A DNA stretch of 64,000 nucleotides from Pseudomonas umsongensis (GCF_002236105.1 NZ_NIWU01000009.1:62001-126000); one strand, 5' to 3'; positions 9,092 through 18,398 are shown, numbered from the stretch's first letter. Numbers and translations: made by a program. Notes: a model not told the origin generated them from the letters alone.

Positions 9092-10600
9092 ATGACCTCA
9101 TCCAGCGTTCCAAGCGTCAAGCTCCTCATCAACGGCGAGTTCGTCGAATCGCGCAGTACCGAGTGGCGTAACGTGGTCAACCCGGCCACCCAGGAAGTCC
9201 TCGCTCGTGTGCCATTCGCCACCGCCGAGGAAATGGATGCCGCCGTGGCCAGCGCCAAGGAAGCCTTCAAGACCTGGCGCAAGACCCCGATCGGCGCCCG
9301 CTCGCGGATCTTCTTCAAATACCAGCAGCTGATCCGCGAGAACATCAAGGAACTCGCCGCCCTGCTCACCGCCGAACAGGGCAAGACCCTGCCGGATGCC
9401 GAAGGTGATGTGTTCCGCGGCCTGGAAGTGGTCGAGCACGCCACCTCCATAGGTAACCTGCAGATGGGCGAGTTGGCCAACAACGTCGCCAACGGCGTCG
9501 ACACCTACACCTTGATGCAGCCGCTGGGCGTGTGCGCCGGCATCACCCCGTTCAACTTCCCGGCGATGATCCCATTGTGGATGTTCCCGATGGCCATCGC
9601 CACCGGCAACACCTTCGTCCTCAAGCCGTCCGAGCAAGACCCACTGGTGACCATGCGCCTCGTCGAACTGGCGCTGGAGGCCGGTGTACCCAAGGGCGTA
9701 CTCAACGTCATCCACGGCGGCGTCGATGCGGTGAACCTGATTTGTGATCATCCGGACATCAAGGCCGTGTCCTTCGTGGGTTCGACCAAGGTCGGCACTC
9801 ACGTCTACAACCGCGCCACGCAAAACGGCAAACGCGCACAGTGCATGATGGGCGCGAAGAACCACGCCATCGTCCTGCCCGATGCCAACAAGCAGCAGAC
9901 CTTGAACAACCTGCTGGGCGCTTCCTTCGGCGCCGCTGGCCAGCGCTGCATGGCCCTGCCGGTAGTGATTCTGGTAGGTGAAGCGCAGACCTGGTTGCCG
10001 GACCTGATCGAGCGGACCAAAACCCTCAAGATCAATGGCGGCACCGAACCTGGCACCGACATCGGCCCGGTCATTTCCTGCGCTGCCCTGGATCGCGTCA
10101 ACAGCCTGATCGCCAGTGGCATCGAAGAAGGCGCCAAACTCGAACTGGATGGCCGCAACCCGAGCGTGCCTGGCTACCAGGACGGCAACTTCGTCGGCCC
10201 GACCATCTTCTCCAACGTCACTGCGCAAATGTCCGTGTACCGCGAAGAAATCTTCGGCCCGGTGCTGTGCGTCATGCAGGCCGCCAGCCTGAGCGAGGCG
10301 ATCGAGATCATCAACGCCAACCCGAATGGCAACGGTACCGCCCTGTTCACCCGCTCCGGCGCGGCGGCCCGTCACTTCCAGGAGGAAATCGACGTTGGCC
10401 AGGTGGGCATCAACGTGCCGATCCCGGTACCGGTCCCGCTGTTCTCCTTCTCCGGTTCGCGCGCCTCCAAGCTCGGCGACCTGGGCCCTTACGGCAAGCA
10501 AGTGGTGACCTTCTACACCCAGACCAAGACGATCACCCAACGCTGGTTCGACGAGGACGACGACGTTGGCGCGGTGAACACCACTATCACCCTCAAATGA
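9092..10600 (+). CDS. mmsA: Methylmalonate-semialdehyde dehydrogenase (CoA-acylating)
   Basis: This 502-residue aldehyde dehydrogenase converts methylmalonate semialdehyde, NAD and CoA to propionyl-CoA and CO2 in valine and isobutyrate breakdown. Family signatures are LLINGEFVES at the N-terminus, ITPFNFPAMIPLWMFPMAIA (residues about 151-170), the NAD-binding stretch VSFVGSTKVG, and GQRCMALPV with the catalytic cysteine at residue 286. AGGA precedes the ATG. It is followed by a 134-bp REP block and then mmsB in the same direction. Confidence 0.95.
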   Translation: MTSSSVPSVKLLINGEFVESRSTEWRNVVNPATQEVLARVPFATAEEMDAAVASAKEAFKTWRKTPIGARSRIFFKYQQLIRENIKELAALLTAEQGKTLPDAEGDVFRGLEVVEHATSIGNLQMGELANNVANGVDTYTLMQPLGVCAGITPFNFPAMIPLWMFPMAIATGNTFVLKPSEQDPLVTMRLVELALEAGVPKGVLNVIHGGVDAVNLICDHPDIKAVSFVGSTKVGTHVYNRATQNGKRAQCMMGAKNHAIVLPDANKQQTLNNLLGASFGAAGQRCMALPVVILVGEAQTWLPDLIERTKTLKINGGTEPGTDIGPVISCAALDRVNSLIASGIEEGAKLELDGRNPSVPGYQDGNFVGPTIFSNVTAQMSVYREEIFGPVLCVMQAASLSEAIEIINANPNGNGTALFTRSGAAARHFQEEIDVGQVGINVPIPVPVPLFSFSGSRASKLGDLGPYGKQVVTFYTQTKTITQRWFDEDDDVGAVNTTITLK

Positions 10601-10603
10601 TCT

Positions 10604-10737
10604 GTGGCGAGGGGATTCATCCCCGCTGGGGCTGCGAAGCAGCCCCAGCGACCGTTCAAACAGACCGAGTTGTCTGGATTGGGGCCGCTTCGCGACCCAA
10701 CGGGGCGGTGCAACGTTTCGGTAGATCCCCTCGCCAC
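10604..10737. repeat. BIME/REP element between mmsA and mmsB
   Basis: Outer arms GTGGCGAGGGGAT (10604-10616) and its exact complement (10725-10737) enclose a perfect 11-bp hairpin, GCTGGGGCTGC/GCAGCCCCAGC (10625-10649, loop GAA). It begins three bases after the mmsA stop codon. Such intercistronic REP hairpins can stabilise upstream mRNA or cause partial termination. Confidence 0.75.
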
Positions 10738-10760
10738 CACACACGCAAAAGGTAGCCATC

Positions 10761-11657
10761 ATGCATATCGGATTTCTCGGCCTCGGCAACATGGGCGGCC
10801 CAATGGCCCGCAACCTGCTCAAGGCGGGCCACAGCCTGACCGTCTTCGATCCCTTCGCGCAGGCAGTCGCCGCGTTGGTGGAGGCCGGCGCCAGCGCCGC
10901 CGACTCACCCGCAGGCGTGGCCAAGGCCGGGGTGGAAGTGATCATCACCATGCTGCCAACCGCACACCACGTGAAACAGGTCTATTGCGCCAAGGACGGC
11001 CTGTTGGCCAACATCGGCCCAGGTGTGCTGTTGATAGACAGTTCGACCATCGACCCGCTGAGTGCGCGCGAAGTTTCCAGACTCGCCCTCGCCCAAGGCA
11101 ACTCGATGCTCGACGCGCCGGTCTCCGGCGGCACCGGCGGTGCGACGGCAGGCACCCTGACGTTCATGGTCGGCGGCCCCGTCAGCGTATTCGACCAGGC
11201 CTTGCCGATCCTCTCGGCCATGGGCAGGAACATCGTGCGCTGCGGCGAAGCCGGTAACGGCCAAGTGGCCAAGATCGCCAACAACATGCTGCTCGGCATC
11301 TCCATGGTCGGCGTCGCCGAGGCCATGGCCCTGGGTGTGGCCCTGGGCATGGACGCCAAGGTGCTGGCCGGTGTCATCGGCACCTCCACCGGTCGCTGCT
11401 GGAGTTCGGAGATCAACAATCCGTTCCCGGGCGTGCTGGAAAATGCTCCGGCCTCCCGTGGCTACAGTGGCGGCTTCGGCACCGACCTGATGCTCAAGGA
11501 TCTCAGCCTCGCTACCGAAGCAGCCAAACACGCGCGCCAGCCGGTGGTGCTCGGTGCTGCCGCCCAGCAGCTGTACCAGACCTTCAGCCTGCAAGGTCAT
11601 GGCGGCCTGGACTTCTCCGCCATCATCAAACTGTTCCAAGGGGAAGCCCAGGCATGA
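10761..11657 (+). CDS. mmsB: 3-hydroxyisobutyrate dehydrogenase
   Basis: The 298-residue protein oxidises 3-hydroxyisobutyrate to methylmalonate semialdehyde with NAD, feeding MmsA. The N-terminal Rossmann motif is MHIGFLGLGNMGGPMARNL. The substrate-binding motif DAPVSGGTGGATAGTL is at about 118-133, and the catalytic lysine in GNGQVAKIANN is residue 171. AGGT precedes the ATG. Its stop codon overlaps the next start by four bases, so the hydrolase-like gene is coupled to it. Confidence 0.94.
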   Translation: MHIGFLGLGNMGGPMARNLLKAGHSLTVFDPFAQAVAALVEAGASAADSPAGVAKAGVEVIITMLPTAHHVKQVYCAKDGLLANIGPGVLLIDSSTIDPLSAREVSRLALAQGNSMLDAPVSGGTGGATAGTLTFMVGGPVSVFDQALPILSAMGRNIVRCGEAGNGQVAKIANNMLLGISMVGVAEAMALGVALGMDAKVLAGVIGTSTGRCWSSEINNPFPGVLENAPASRGYSGGFGTDLMLKDLSLATEAAKHARQPVVLGAAAQQLYQTFSLQGHGGLDFSAIIKLFQGEAQA

Positions 11658-12742
11658 GCGAGCAGCAAGCCCCGGTGCTGGCCTGTGTGCGCAACCGCAT
11701 CGGCCACCTGACACTGAACCGGCCCAGCGCGCTGAACACCCTCGACCTGCCGACGGTGAAGCTGCTTTGCCAGTACCTGTGGATCTGGGAACAAGACCCG
11801 GACATCGTCGCCGTCACCCTGCGTGGTGCCGGGGAAAAAGCCTTCTGCGCCGGTGGCGACATCCGCATGCTGTACGACAGTCACAAGGCCGGGGACAACC
11901 TGCACGAGCTGTTTCTCGAAGAGGAATACGCCCTGGACGAGTACCTGCATGGCTACTCCAAACCGGTGCTGGCGCTGCTCGACGGGTTCGTCCTGGGCGG
12001 TGGCATGGGCCTGGCGCAGGCGGCCTCGCTGCGGGTGATCACCGAGCGCACGCGCATGGGCATGCCGGAAGTCGGCATCGGCTTTTTCCCCGATGTCGGT
12101 GGCAGCTATTTCCTGCCGCGGCTTCCCGGTGAGCTGGGTATCTACCTGGGCGTCACCGGCTGCCAGGTACGGGCCGCCGATGCGCTCTATGCCGACCTCG
12201 CCGACTACTACCTGCCCAGCGAGCGCCTGGTCGAACTGGATGCCGCCCTGGATCACTTGAACTGGACCCGTGCGCCCGCAGAAGACTTGCAAGACCTGCT
12301 GGCGGGGCTGGCCGCCGAGCGTATTGCCGGATCGGAACTCAAGGCTTACCGCCAGGTGATCGATGACTATTTCTCCCTGCCTGATGTGTCGGCGATTCGC
12401 AATGCGCTGCAGCGCGAGCAACGTCCCGAGCTGCGCGACTGGGCCGAACAGACGGTTGCGCTGCTCGACAGCCGCTCGCCACTGGCAATGGCTACGACCC
12501 TGGAACTGTTGCGCCGCGGTCGATACTTGAGCCTGGCCGACTGCTTTGCCCTGGAGCTGCACCTGGACTACCAGTGGTTCGACAAAGGCGACCTGATGGA
12601 GGGTGTGCGCGCACTGATCATCGACAAGGACAAGACCCCACGCTGGAACCCGCCAACCCTGGCGGAACTGGTGCCTGCACGGGTGCAGGCTTTCTTCAGC
12701 GACTTTCGCCCGGCCTCTGGCAAACCCCTTCGTACCGCCTGA
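11654..12742 (+). CDS. Enoyl-CoA hydratase/isomerase family protein, likely 3-hydroxyisobutyryl-CoA hydrolase
   Basis: This 362-residue crotonase-fold protein has the length of 3-hydroxyisobutyryl-CoA hydrolases rather than the roughly 260 residues of simple hydratases. Motifs are HLTLNRPSALNTLD, GAGEKAFCAGGDIRMLYD (oxyanion hole), DGFVLGGGMGLAQAAS, and MPEVGIGFFPDVGGSYFLPR, which carries the hydrolase-type acidic residue. It should release 3-hydroxyisobutyrate, the substrate of MmsB immediately upstream. The start overlaps the mmsB stop. Annotation pipelines often call such proteins enoyl-CoA hydratase. Confidence 0.88.
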   Translation: MSEQQAPVLACVRNRIGHLTLNRPSALNTLDLPTVKLLCQYLWIWEQDPDIVAVTLRGAGEKAFCAGGDIRMLYDSHKAGDNLHELFLEEEYALDEYLHGYSKPVLALLDGFVLGGGMGLAQAASLRVITERTRMGMPEVGIGFFPDVGGSYFLPRLPGELGIYLGVTGCQVRAADALYADLADYYLPSERLVELDAALDHLNWTRAPAEDLQDLLAGLAAERIAGSELKAYRQVIDDYFSLPDVSAIRNALQREQRPELRDWAEQTVALLDSRSPLAMATTLELLRRGRYLSLADCFALELHLDYQWFDKGDLMEGVRALIIDKDKTPRWNPPTLAELVPARVQAFFSDFRPASGKPLRTA

Positions 12743-12759
12743 ACGGCAGGAGACTCGCA

Positions 12760-13911
12760 ATGCACGATATCGAATTGACCGAAGAACAACGCATGATCCG
12801 CGACATGGCACGCGACTTCGCCCGCAGCGAAGTCGGCCCGCAGGCACAGGCCTGGGAAAAGGCCGGCTGGATCGATGATGCCGTGGTGGCGCAGATGGGT
12901 GAACTGGGCCTGCTGGGCATGGTGGTGCCGGACACCTGGGGTGGCAGTTACACCGACTATGTGGCCTACGCCCTGGCCGTGGAGGAAATCTCGGCCGGCG
13001 ACGGCGCCCTCGGCGCCTTGATGAGCATCCACAACTCAGTGGGCTGCGGCCCGCTGCTCAAATATGGCAGCCCTTCCCAGCAAGACACCTGGCTGCCGCT
13101 CCTGGCCAGCGGCCAGGCCATTGGCTGCTTCTGCCTGACCGAGCCACAGGCGGGCACCGAAGCCCACAACTTGCGCACGCGCGCCGAACTGCGCGACGGT
13201 CAGTGGGTACTCAATGGTGCCAAGCAATTCGTCAGCAACGGCAAGCGTGCCAAGCTGGCCATTGTCTTTGCCGTCACCGATCCGGAACTGGGCAAGAAGG
13301 GCCTGTCGGCGTTCCTGGTGTCCACCGACAATCCCGGCTTCGTGGTCGATCGCAGCGAACACAAGATGGGGATCAAGGCCTCCGATACCTGCGCGGTGAC
13401 GTTGGATAACTGCACGATCCCCCAGGACCATTTGCTCGGCGAGCGCGGCAAGGGCCTGGCCATTGCCCTGTCGAACCTTGAAGGCGGTCGCATCGGCATC
13501 GCCGCCCAGTCCCTGGGCATCGCCCGCGCCGCCTTCGAGGCTGCGCTGGGGTATGCCCGCGAACGCATCCAGTTCGCCAAGCCGATCATCGAACACCAGA
13601 GCGTGTCCAACCTGCTCGCCGATATGCACACCCGGCTCAATGCTGCCCGCCTGCTGGTGCTGCATGCCGCGCGCCTGAAAAGCGCCGGGCAACCGTGCTT
13701 GTCAGAAGCGTCCCAGGCCAAGCTGTTCGCCTCGGAAATGGCTGAGCGCGTGTGCTCCAGCGCCCTGCAGATCCATGGTGGTTATGGCTACCTGGAGGAT
13801 TACCCCGTGGAGCGCTACTACCGCGATGCGCGCATCACCCAGATCTACGAAGGCACCAGCGAGGTGCAGCGCCTGCTGATCGCACGCGAGCTGGCCCACT
13901 ACGCGCTCTGA
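12760..13911 (+). CDS. Acyl-CoA dehydrogenase (isobutyryl-/short branched-chain type)
   Basis: This 383-residue FAD-dependent acyl-CoA dehydrogenase has LTEEQRMIRDMARDFARSEV at the N-terminus, CFCLTEPQAGTEAHNL for flavin contact, HKMGIKASDTC, and QIHGGYGYLEDYPVERYYRDA near the end. The catalytic glutamate in QIYEGTSEVQRL is residue 364. In this context it most likely oxidises isobutyryl-CoA to methacrylyl-CoA and passes electrons to ETF. The frame is open upstream to 12574, but ATG 12760 has a strong GGCAGGAGA site, so I use it. It starts 17 bases after the hydrolase-like gene. Confidence 0.92.
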   Translation: MHDIELTEEQRMIRDMARDFARSEVGPQAQAWEKAGWIDDAVVAQMGELGLLGMVVPDTWGGSYTDYVAYALAVEEISAGDGALGALMSIHNSVGCGPLLKYGSPSQQDTWLPLLASGQAIGCFCLTEPQAGTEAHNLRTRAELRDGQWVLNGAKQFVSNGKRAKLAIVFAVTDPELGKKGLSAFLVSTDNPGFVVDRSEHKMGIKASDTCAVTLDNCTIPQDHLLGERGKGLAIALSNLEGGRIGIAAQSLGIARAAFEAALGYARERIQFAKPIIEHQSVSNLLADMHTRLNAARLLVLHAARLKSAGQPCLSEASQAKLFASEMAERVCSSALQIHGGYGYLEDYPVERYYRDARITQIYEGTSEVQRLLIARELAHYAL

Positions 13912-13974
13912 GCCCTTGGCCGGCCGCGCCCTGCGCGCCGGCTGCCCCCTTGCCTGCCCCTTCTGGAGTTGCCC

Positions 13975-15603
13975 ATGCTCGGCCTGCGTAATTTTTCCAT
14001 CAGCCGCCGCCTGTGGTTGATCTTGCTGACGTCCATCCTGATGCTGCTGATTCTCGCCGGCCTGATGCTCAAGCAGAACCATGACGATCTCTATGCGGCC
14101 AAGGCCCTGAAAACCCGTCACGTGGTCGAGACCGTCAGCGGCATCCTGCGTCATTTCCAGGCCCTGGAAGGCCAGGGTCTCGAGCGTGGGCAAGCGCAAC
14201 AACAGGCCAGCGCGGTCATACGCAACCTGCGCTACGGCCACGACGACTACTTCTGGATCGAAGATCTCGACACTCGCATGGTCATGCACCCCAATGCCAA
14301 GCTCGAGGGCAAGCGCATGGCGGGCACCCGCGACCCTGACGGCAAGGCACTGTTCGACGAAATGGTCGCCGTGGCAAACCGCGATGGCTCCGGCCTGGTG
14401 CACTACCGATGGCCAAAGCCGGGCTCCGACGCGCCGGTGGAGAAGGTTTCCTACGTCGAACTGTTCAAGCCCTGGGGCTGGATCGTCGGCTCGGGCATCT
14501 ACATCGACGACGTACAAGTGGAGTTCCGCCGCCAGCTGATACAGGCTTTCGTCATCGTACTGACCATCGCCCTGCTGCTCAGCGCGCTGATCCTGCTGAT
14601 TGCCCGCAGCATCGCCTTGCCCCTGGCGCAGGTGGTCAATGCCATGGAGAACATCGCCAGCGGCGAAGCCGACCTGACCCACAACCTGGACAGTCGCTGG
14701 CGCGATGAACTGACCGCTCTGAGCAGCCACTTCAACGCGTTCACCCACAAGCTGCGCGCTGTGATCGGCCAGTCCATGCAGACCGCTGGCAACCTGGACC
14801 AGGCCTCGCAATCGCTGGGCGAGATTGCCAGCAACAGCCAGCGCCACAGCCAACAGCAATCCCAGCAAATGGAACTGGTGGCCGCCGCCATCCACGAAGT
14901 GTCCTATGCCGTGCAGGACGTGGCGAAGAACGCCGAACACGCTGCCAATGAAGTACGCCAGGCCGATGAGCAGGCACGCCAGGGCCAGCACAACATCGAC
15001 AGCAGCCTGCGCCAGATCGACCAGTTGTCCGAGACCATCGGCCAGGCTGTCGAAGTGATCCAGAGCCTGGCGCAGGAAAGCACGCAGATCGGCAGCGTGC
15101 TGGAGGTGATCCGCGCCATCGCCGAACAGACCAACCTGCTCGCGCTGAACGCCGCCATCGAGGCCGCGCGCGCGGGTGAACAGGGTCGTGGCTTCGCCGT
15201 GGTGGCAGACGAAGTGCGCCTGCTGGCGCAGCGCACCCAGCAGTCCACCGCGCAGATCCAGGGCATGATCGAACGCCTGCAGGGCAACTCCGAAGCGGCG
15301 GTCGATGTCATCAATGCCAGCAGCCAGGCCGCTCGCCAAACCGTGGTACAGGCCCGCGAAACCGGTGAAAGCCTGCACCTGGTCATCACCGCGCTGCGCA
15401 ATCTCACGGAACTGAACGCCTCGATTGCCAGTGCCACCCTGGAGCAATCCCACGTGGTCGAGGACATCAACCAGAATGTCACCCACGCCGCCTCGCTGGC
15501 CCACGAGAATGCCCTGGCGGCGGACCAGTCCAACGAGGCCAGCCAGAACCTGGGGCAGTTGGCGGGCCAGCTCAATCGGCTATTGGGGCAGTTTCGCCTT
15601 TGA
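13975..15603 (+). CDS. Methyl-accepting chemotaxis protein with a single Cache domain
   Basis: The product is a 542-residue chemoreceptor. A membrane helix (LWLILLTSILMLLILAGLML) near the N-terminus is followed by a periplasmic single-Cache-type domain containing YGHDDYFWIEDLDTRMVMHP and FKPWGWIVGSGIYIDD. A second helix (AFVIVLTIALLLSALILLIA) comes next, then HAMP and a signalling domain with the conserved hairpin tip AEQTNLLALNAAIEAARAGE. ATG 13975 follows TGGAG six bases upstream. Cache domains of this kind often bind small carboxylates, which fits the adjacent carboxylate catabolism genes, but the ligand is not readable from sequence. Confidence 0.93.
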   Translation: MLGLRNFSISRRLWLILLTSILMLLILAGLMLKQNHDDLYAAKALKTRHVVETVSGILRHFQALEGQGLERGQAQQQASAVIRNLRYGHDDYFWIEDLDTRMVMHPNAKLEGKRMAGTRDPDGKALFDEMVAVANRDGSGLVHYRWPKPGSDAPVEKVSYVELFKPWGWIVGSGIYIDDVQVEFRRQLIQAFVIVLTIALLLSALILLIARSIALPLAQVVNAMENIASGEADLTHNLDSRWRDELTALSSHFNAFTHKLRAVIGQSMQTAGNLDQASQSLGEIASNSQRHSQQQSQQMELVAAAIHEVSYAVQDVAKNAEHAANEVRQADEQARQGQHNIDSSLRQIDQLSETIGQAVEVIQSLAQESTQIGSVLEVIRAIAEQTNLLALNAAIEAARAGEQGRGFAVVADEVRLLAQRTQQSTAQIQGMIERLQGNSEAAVDVINASSQAARQTVVQARETGESLHLVITALRNLTELNASIASATLEQSHVVEDINQNVTHAASLAHENALAADQSNEASQNLGQLAGQLNRLLGQFRL

Positions 15604-15635
15604 AATGGATCAGCAACGATGGAGGTATCGCCTAG

Positions 15636-16289
15636 ATGACAGCCTCGCAACCCATTGCCTCCCGCCCCGGCTCTTCGTTTGCGGGGGCCATCGACCAGGT
15701 GCACCACTCCCGCTACCTGGAAACCCGGCAAAAAGCCCTCGAGCTGTTTGCCCGATGTGGTTTCAGCCGGGTCAGCATGCGCGACCTGGCGGCTTATCTG
15801 GGGATCAAGGCCGGCTCCATCTACAACCACATCGACAGCAAGGAGGCACTGCTGTTCGAGTTGATCGAGGAACTCTACGAACAGTTGCTGCACGGCGCCA
15901 ACCTGGTGAACCGGCGCAAATCCAGCCCCGCGGCACGACTGCAGGCTTTGCTTGAGGCGCACCTGCTGCTGCACGAGCGCATGGCGGCGCATTTTCGCCT
16001 GGCCGAGCATGACCTCCATTGCCTGGACAGCGAACAGCTTGGCTCGATCCTGGCGTTGCGCAGGCGCTACGAGGAACACCTGGTGACCACGATTGAACAG
16101 CTCACCGGTGAACCGGCGAGCGTCCCCCTGCGCTCTACCTTGAGCGGCATCGTGTCCCTGCTCAACCAACTGCCGGCCTGGATTGCAGAGTCGCCGGCCG
16201 GCAAGGGAACACGGCGCAAGCTGCTGCATGACATGGTCATGGGCGCCCTGCAGGGGGCGTTGCAGGCTCCCGGGCTTAAAGCCTCATGA
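15636..16289 (+). CDS. TetR/AcrR-family transcriptional regulator
   Basis: This 217-residue regulator has its TetR helix-turn-helix at about residues 30-75 (KALELFARCGFSRVSMRDLA, then LGIKAGSIYNHIDSKEALLF). The helical C-terminal ligand domain is not diagnostic. GGAGG lies upstream of the ATG. It is the last gene of the rightward run 7286-16289, 32 bp after the chemoreceptor, so it may repress the isobutyrate module, but no operator was found. Confidence 0.88.
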   Translation: MTASQPIASRPGSSFAGAIDQVHHSRYLETRQKALELFARCGFSRVSMRDLAAYLGIKAGSIYNHIDSKEALLFELIEELYEQLLHGANLVNRRKSSPAARLQALLEAHLLLHERMAAHFRLAEHDLHCLDSEQLGSILALRRRYEEHLVTTIEQLTGEPASVPLRSTLSGIVSLLNQLPAWIAESPAGKGTRRKLLHDMVMGALQGALQAPGLKAS

Positions 16290-16405
16290 TCGGCCGTGGC
16301 AATGCCTGGCCGGTAGCGCAGTGACAGCAGCTGGGCAAGCACGGCCCAGCGTGACCGCTGCGCTTGAAAGTTTTCTGCCGCGGCCGGCGGTGGCGAAGGG
16401 TTTGA

Positions 16406-17413
16406 CTATTCCACCTGCGCCTTGAACGCGTCGTACGCCGATAACGGCAGGCTGATGCCCTCGCGGACCGCACGGGCATAGGCTTGCTCTTTGGCCTTGC
16501 CCGGCAGGTAAACGCCCAAGGTTTCAAGCCGCGTCATCTGCTCGCCCAGACGTGAGGCAAAGCACTCGTCCAGCAACCTGGGAGCAATGCCAATCACCAG
16601 CATGCCTGCCCCTGGGGATTCGCTGCCGGAACGGAAATCGGCTGCATCCAACGACCAATTGGCCCCCGTCAAACCCGCCGCGAGCACCTCGACCATCAAC
16701 GCGATGTTGGCGCCGCGCCCGCCCCCGAACGCCAGCAACGTCCCGCGCAGTGCCTCCCGCGCGCTGCGCGTTTCATTGCCTTGTGCATCAACCGCCCAGC
16801 CTGGCGGTATCGCCTCCCCCGCTTCAGCGGCCCGAAGCAGGTTTACGTAGGCCGTGGCGCTGCTGGCTTGGTCGATCGCCAGTAAACGACCTGCAGCACT
16901 GGCGGCGGCAAATGCGATGGGGTTGGTGGAGTACAGCGGCCGGCTCTGGCCCGCCACGGTGAGCAGCGGTGAGCCATTGGTGAACGCCAACGCGACCAGC
17001 CCCTCGCGCGCCAGGCGACGGGTGTAATAGCCCAATTCGCCACAGGTGAAAGCGTTGAACTGCGCGAACAGGGCAATACCCAGTTGATGCGCATTGCTAC
17101 ACAGCACTGGGAAAGCGTGATCGAAGCCCAGTTGCGCGATGCCTTGGGCCGCATCGCAGCGGATCATGGCCGGCGCGACCTGGGACACGAAGGGCTCGGC
17201 AGCCCTGGCGATTCGGCCGGTGGCAAAGCCGCTGAGGTAGTCAGGCAAATGACCGAAACCGACCTCGTGTTGGCCATGGGCCTGGGCTGATACCGTGGCG
17301 TTGGCAAGCGCCGAGGCCACGGCGTGGCTGGTGCCGTGGGCCAGGCAGAGCTGTTGTGCGAAGGTGGTGGCCTCGGCCAGAGACAGGCGCTTGTGGGGTT
17401 TGTCGTCGTCCAT
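16406..17413 (-). CDS. Ldh_2-family NAD(P)-dependent oxidoreductase (Pyr2C/Pip2C reductase-like)
   Basis: This 335-residue protein belongs to the malate/L-lactate/ureidoglycolate dehydrogenase family (Ldh_2), which also contains delta1-pyrroline-2-carboxylate/piperideine-2-carboxylate reductase DpkA. Family stretches are GHLPDYLSGFATGRI, LVALAFTNGSPLL and STNPIAFAAAS, then FGGGRGANIALMVEVLAAGLTG near residue 230. It is the most distal gene of the leftward operon starting at 23989, separated from the binding-protein gene by 93 bp holding a hairpin. Given the neighbours, reduction of a cyclic imino acid or oxidation of a 2-hydroxy acid released from an N-methylated substrate is possible; this is inference. 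Confidence 0.85.
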   Translation of the reverse strand: MDDDKPHKRLSLAEATTFAQQLCLAHGTSHAVASALANATVSAQAHGQHEVGFGHLPDYLSGFATGRIARAAEPFVSQVAPAMIRCDAAQGIAQLGFDHAFPVLCSNAHQLGIALFAQFNAFTCGELGYYTRRLAREGLVALAFTNGSPLLTVAGQSRPLYSTNPIAFAAASAAGRLLAIDQASSATAYVNLLRAAEAGEAIPPGWAVDAQGNETRSAREALRGTLLAFGGGRGANIALMVEVLAAGLTGANWSLDAADFRSGSESPGAGMLVIGIAPRLLDECFASRLGEQMTRLETLGVYLPGKAKEQAYARAVREGISLPLSAYDAFKAQVE

Positions 17414-17462
17414 GGTGGCTTCAATATTCTCGGATTGTAGGTGTGCCGCAGCTTGAGAACCT

Positions 17463-17488
17463 GCAGGAGCGGCGCTGGCCGCTCCTGC
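17463..17488 (-). terminator. Intercistronic hairpin (terminator or REP) between binding-protein and Ldh_2 genes
   Basis: Perfect 11-bp arms GCAGGAGCGGC (17463-17473) and GCCGCTCCTGC (17478-17488) with loop GCTG lie 18 bp downstream of the binding-protein stop on the minus strand. There is no proper T-run, so it may reduce rather than end transcription into the Ldh_2 gene. Confidence 0.5.
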
Positions 17489-17506
17489 TCGTCCAGTTGA
17501 TTATCT

Positions 17507-18340
17507 TTACTGGATCATCCTCGGTTCACCCACCTTCGCAGCCTCGCGGTCCAGGCCAAACGAGGCGAGGATTTCAGCGATTTCGCCCGAGGCATGCAAG
17601 GCCTGGATGTTCTTGCCCAGCGCCTCGCCCAAGGCTGCGTTGGACTTGGTGTACGGGAAGGCGCTCTGCCCAGGCTCAAGCGTGGCCTTGACCCGTTGAT
17701 CGGGCTCGGACACCTTGATGCTCTTGCCGGGGTACGCGCCCTTCTGCTGCGAAGAGACCCCCACCGCGAAGCTGTCCGCACCGACCTGGATGCGCTTGGA
17801 CGCCAGGTCCTGCGCCATGGCCACCGGGTTCGGGTAGAGCACCAGATTGTCGCCAAAGGTCTTCTTCAAATCGTCCACCCACAGGTAGCCCTGCACGGTG
17901 CCGATGCGCTTGCCGTCCAGTTCGGAAATCTTCGTGTAGCCCTCATCCGAAATAATGCCCATCACGTCCAGGTACAACGGTGCCGACAACCCCAACGCCT
18001 TGCTGCGCTCTGCCGTGCGGTACCAGTCACCGATGCCGACATCGGCGCGCTTTGCCACCACCGCCTGCACCACCGCTGCGGTGTCCACCACCATGGTCTT
18101 GACCTTCAGGCATTCGCGCTCGGCGATGCGCTTGATGATCTCGCCATCCACGCCGCTCAACTGGTTGTTCGGTCCCGGTATCGAGTAAGGCGGGAAGACG
18201 TACGCCGCCACGGTCAGCACACCCGGCGTAATGGTTTCAAACTGGTTCGCCGGGGTGCATTCGGCCAGGGCGTATGGCGCGCCAGCCAGGGTCGAACACA
18301 AGAACATCCAACGGGTAAAATGTTTGAATGAGCGAGTCAT
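17507..18340 (-). CDS. ABC transporter substrate-binding protein, family 3 (polar amino-acid type)
   Basis: This 277-residue periplasmic binding protein has a signal peptide (RSFKHFTRWMFLCSTLAGAP...ALAEC). Mature-domain features are LTVAAYVFPPYSIPG, LSGVDGEIIKRIAERE (the GFDVDL-like motif), and RIGTVQGYLWVDDLKKTFG. The open frame reaches 18472, but ATG 18340 has AGGTGA upstream and a proper signal peptide. It delivers a small polar solute to the two permeases and the ATPase encoded upstream. The mutated ligand-contact residues are not readable by eye, so the substrate is unknown; the linked demethylase suggests a betaine-like or N-methyl amino acid. Confidence 0.88.
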   Translation of the reverse strand: MTRSFKHFTRWMFLCSTLAGAPYALAECTPANQFETITPGVLTVAAYVFPPYSIPGPNNQLSGVDGEIIKRIAERECLKVKTMVVDTAAVVQAVVAKRADVGIGDWYRTAERSKALGLSAPLYLDVMGIISDEGYTKISELDGKRIGTVQGYLWVDDLKKTFGDNLVLYPNPVAMAQDLASKRIQVGADSFAVGVSSQQKGAYPGKSIKVSEPDQRVKATLEPGQSAFPYTKSNAALGEALGKNIQALHASGEIAEILASFGLDREAAKVGEPRMIQ

Positions 18341-18398
18341 GACGTCACCTTTGCAATAAGAGAGCAGCAGCCGAAAACGGCGTGAGTGGCATTTGTTG

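Noticed and set aside
9098..10951. 617-codon open frame on the minus strand
   Set aside because: It lies opposite mmsA and the mmsA-mmsB gap, is rich in His/Gly/Gln/Arg as expected for antisense frames of GC-rich genes, and has no domain features. mmsA on the plus strand is unambiguous.
13702..15504. 600-codon open frame on the minus strand
   Set aside because: It mirrors the chemoreceptor gene; its composition is typical of antisense frames and it has no motif or ribosome site.
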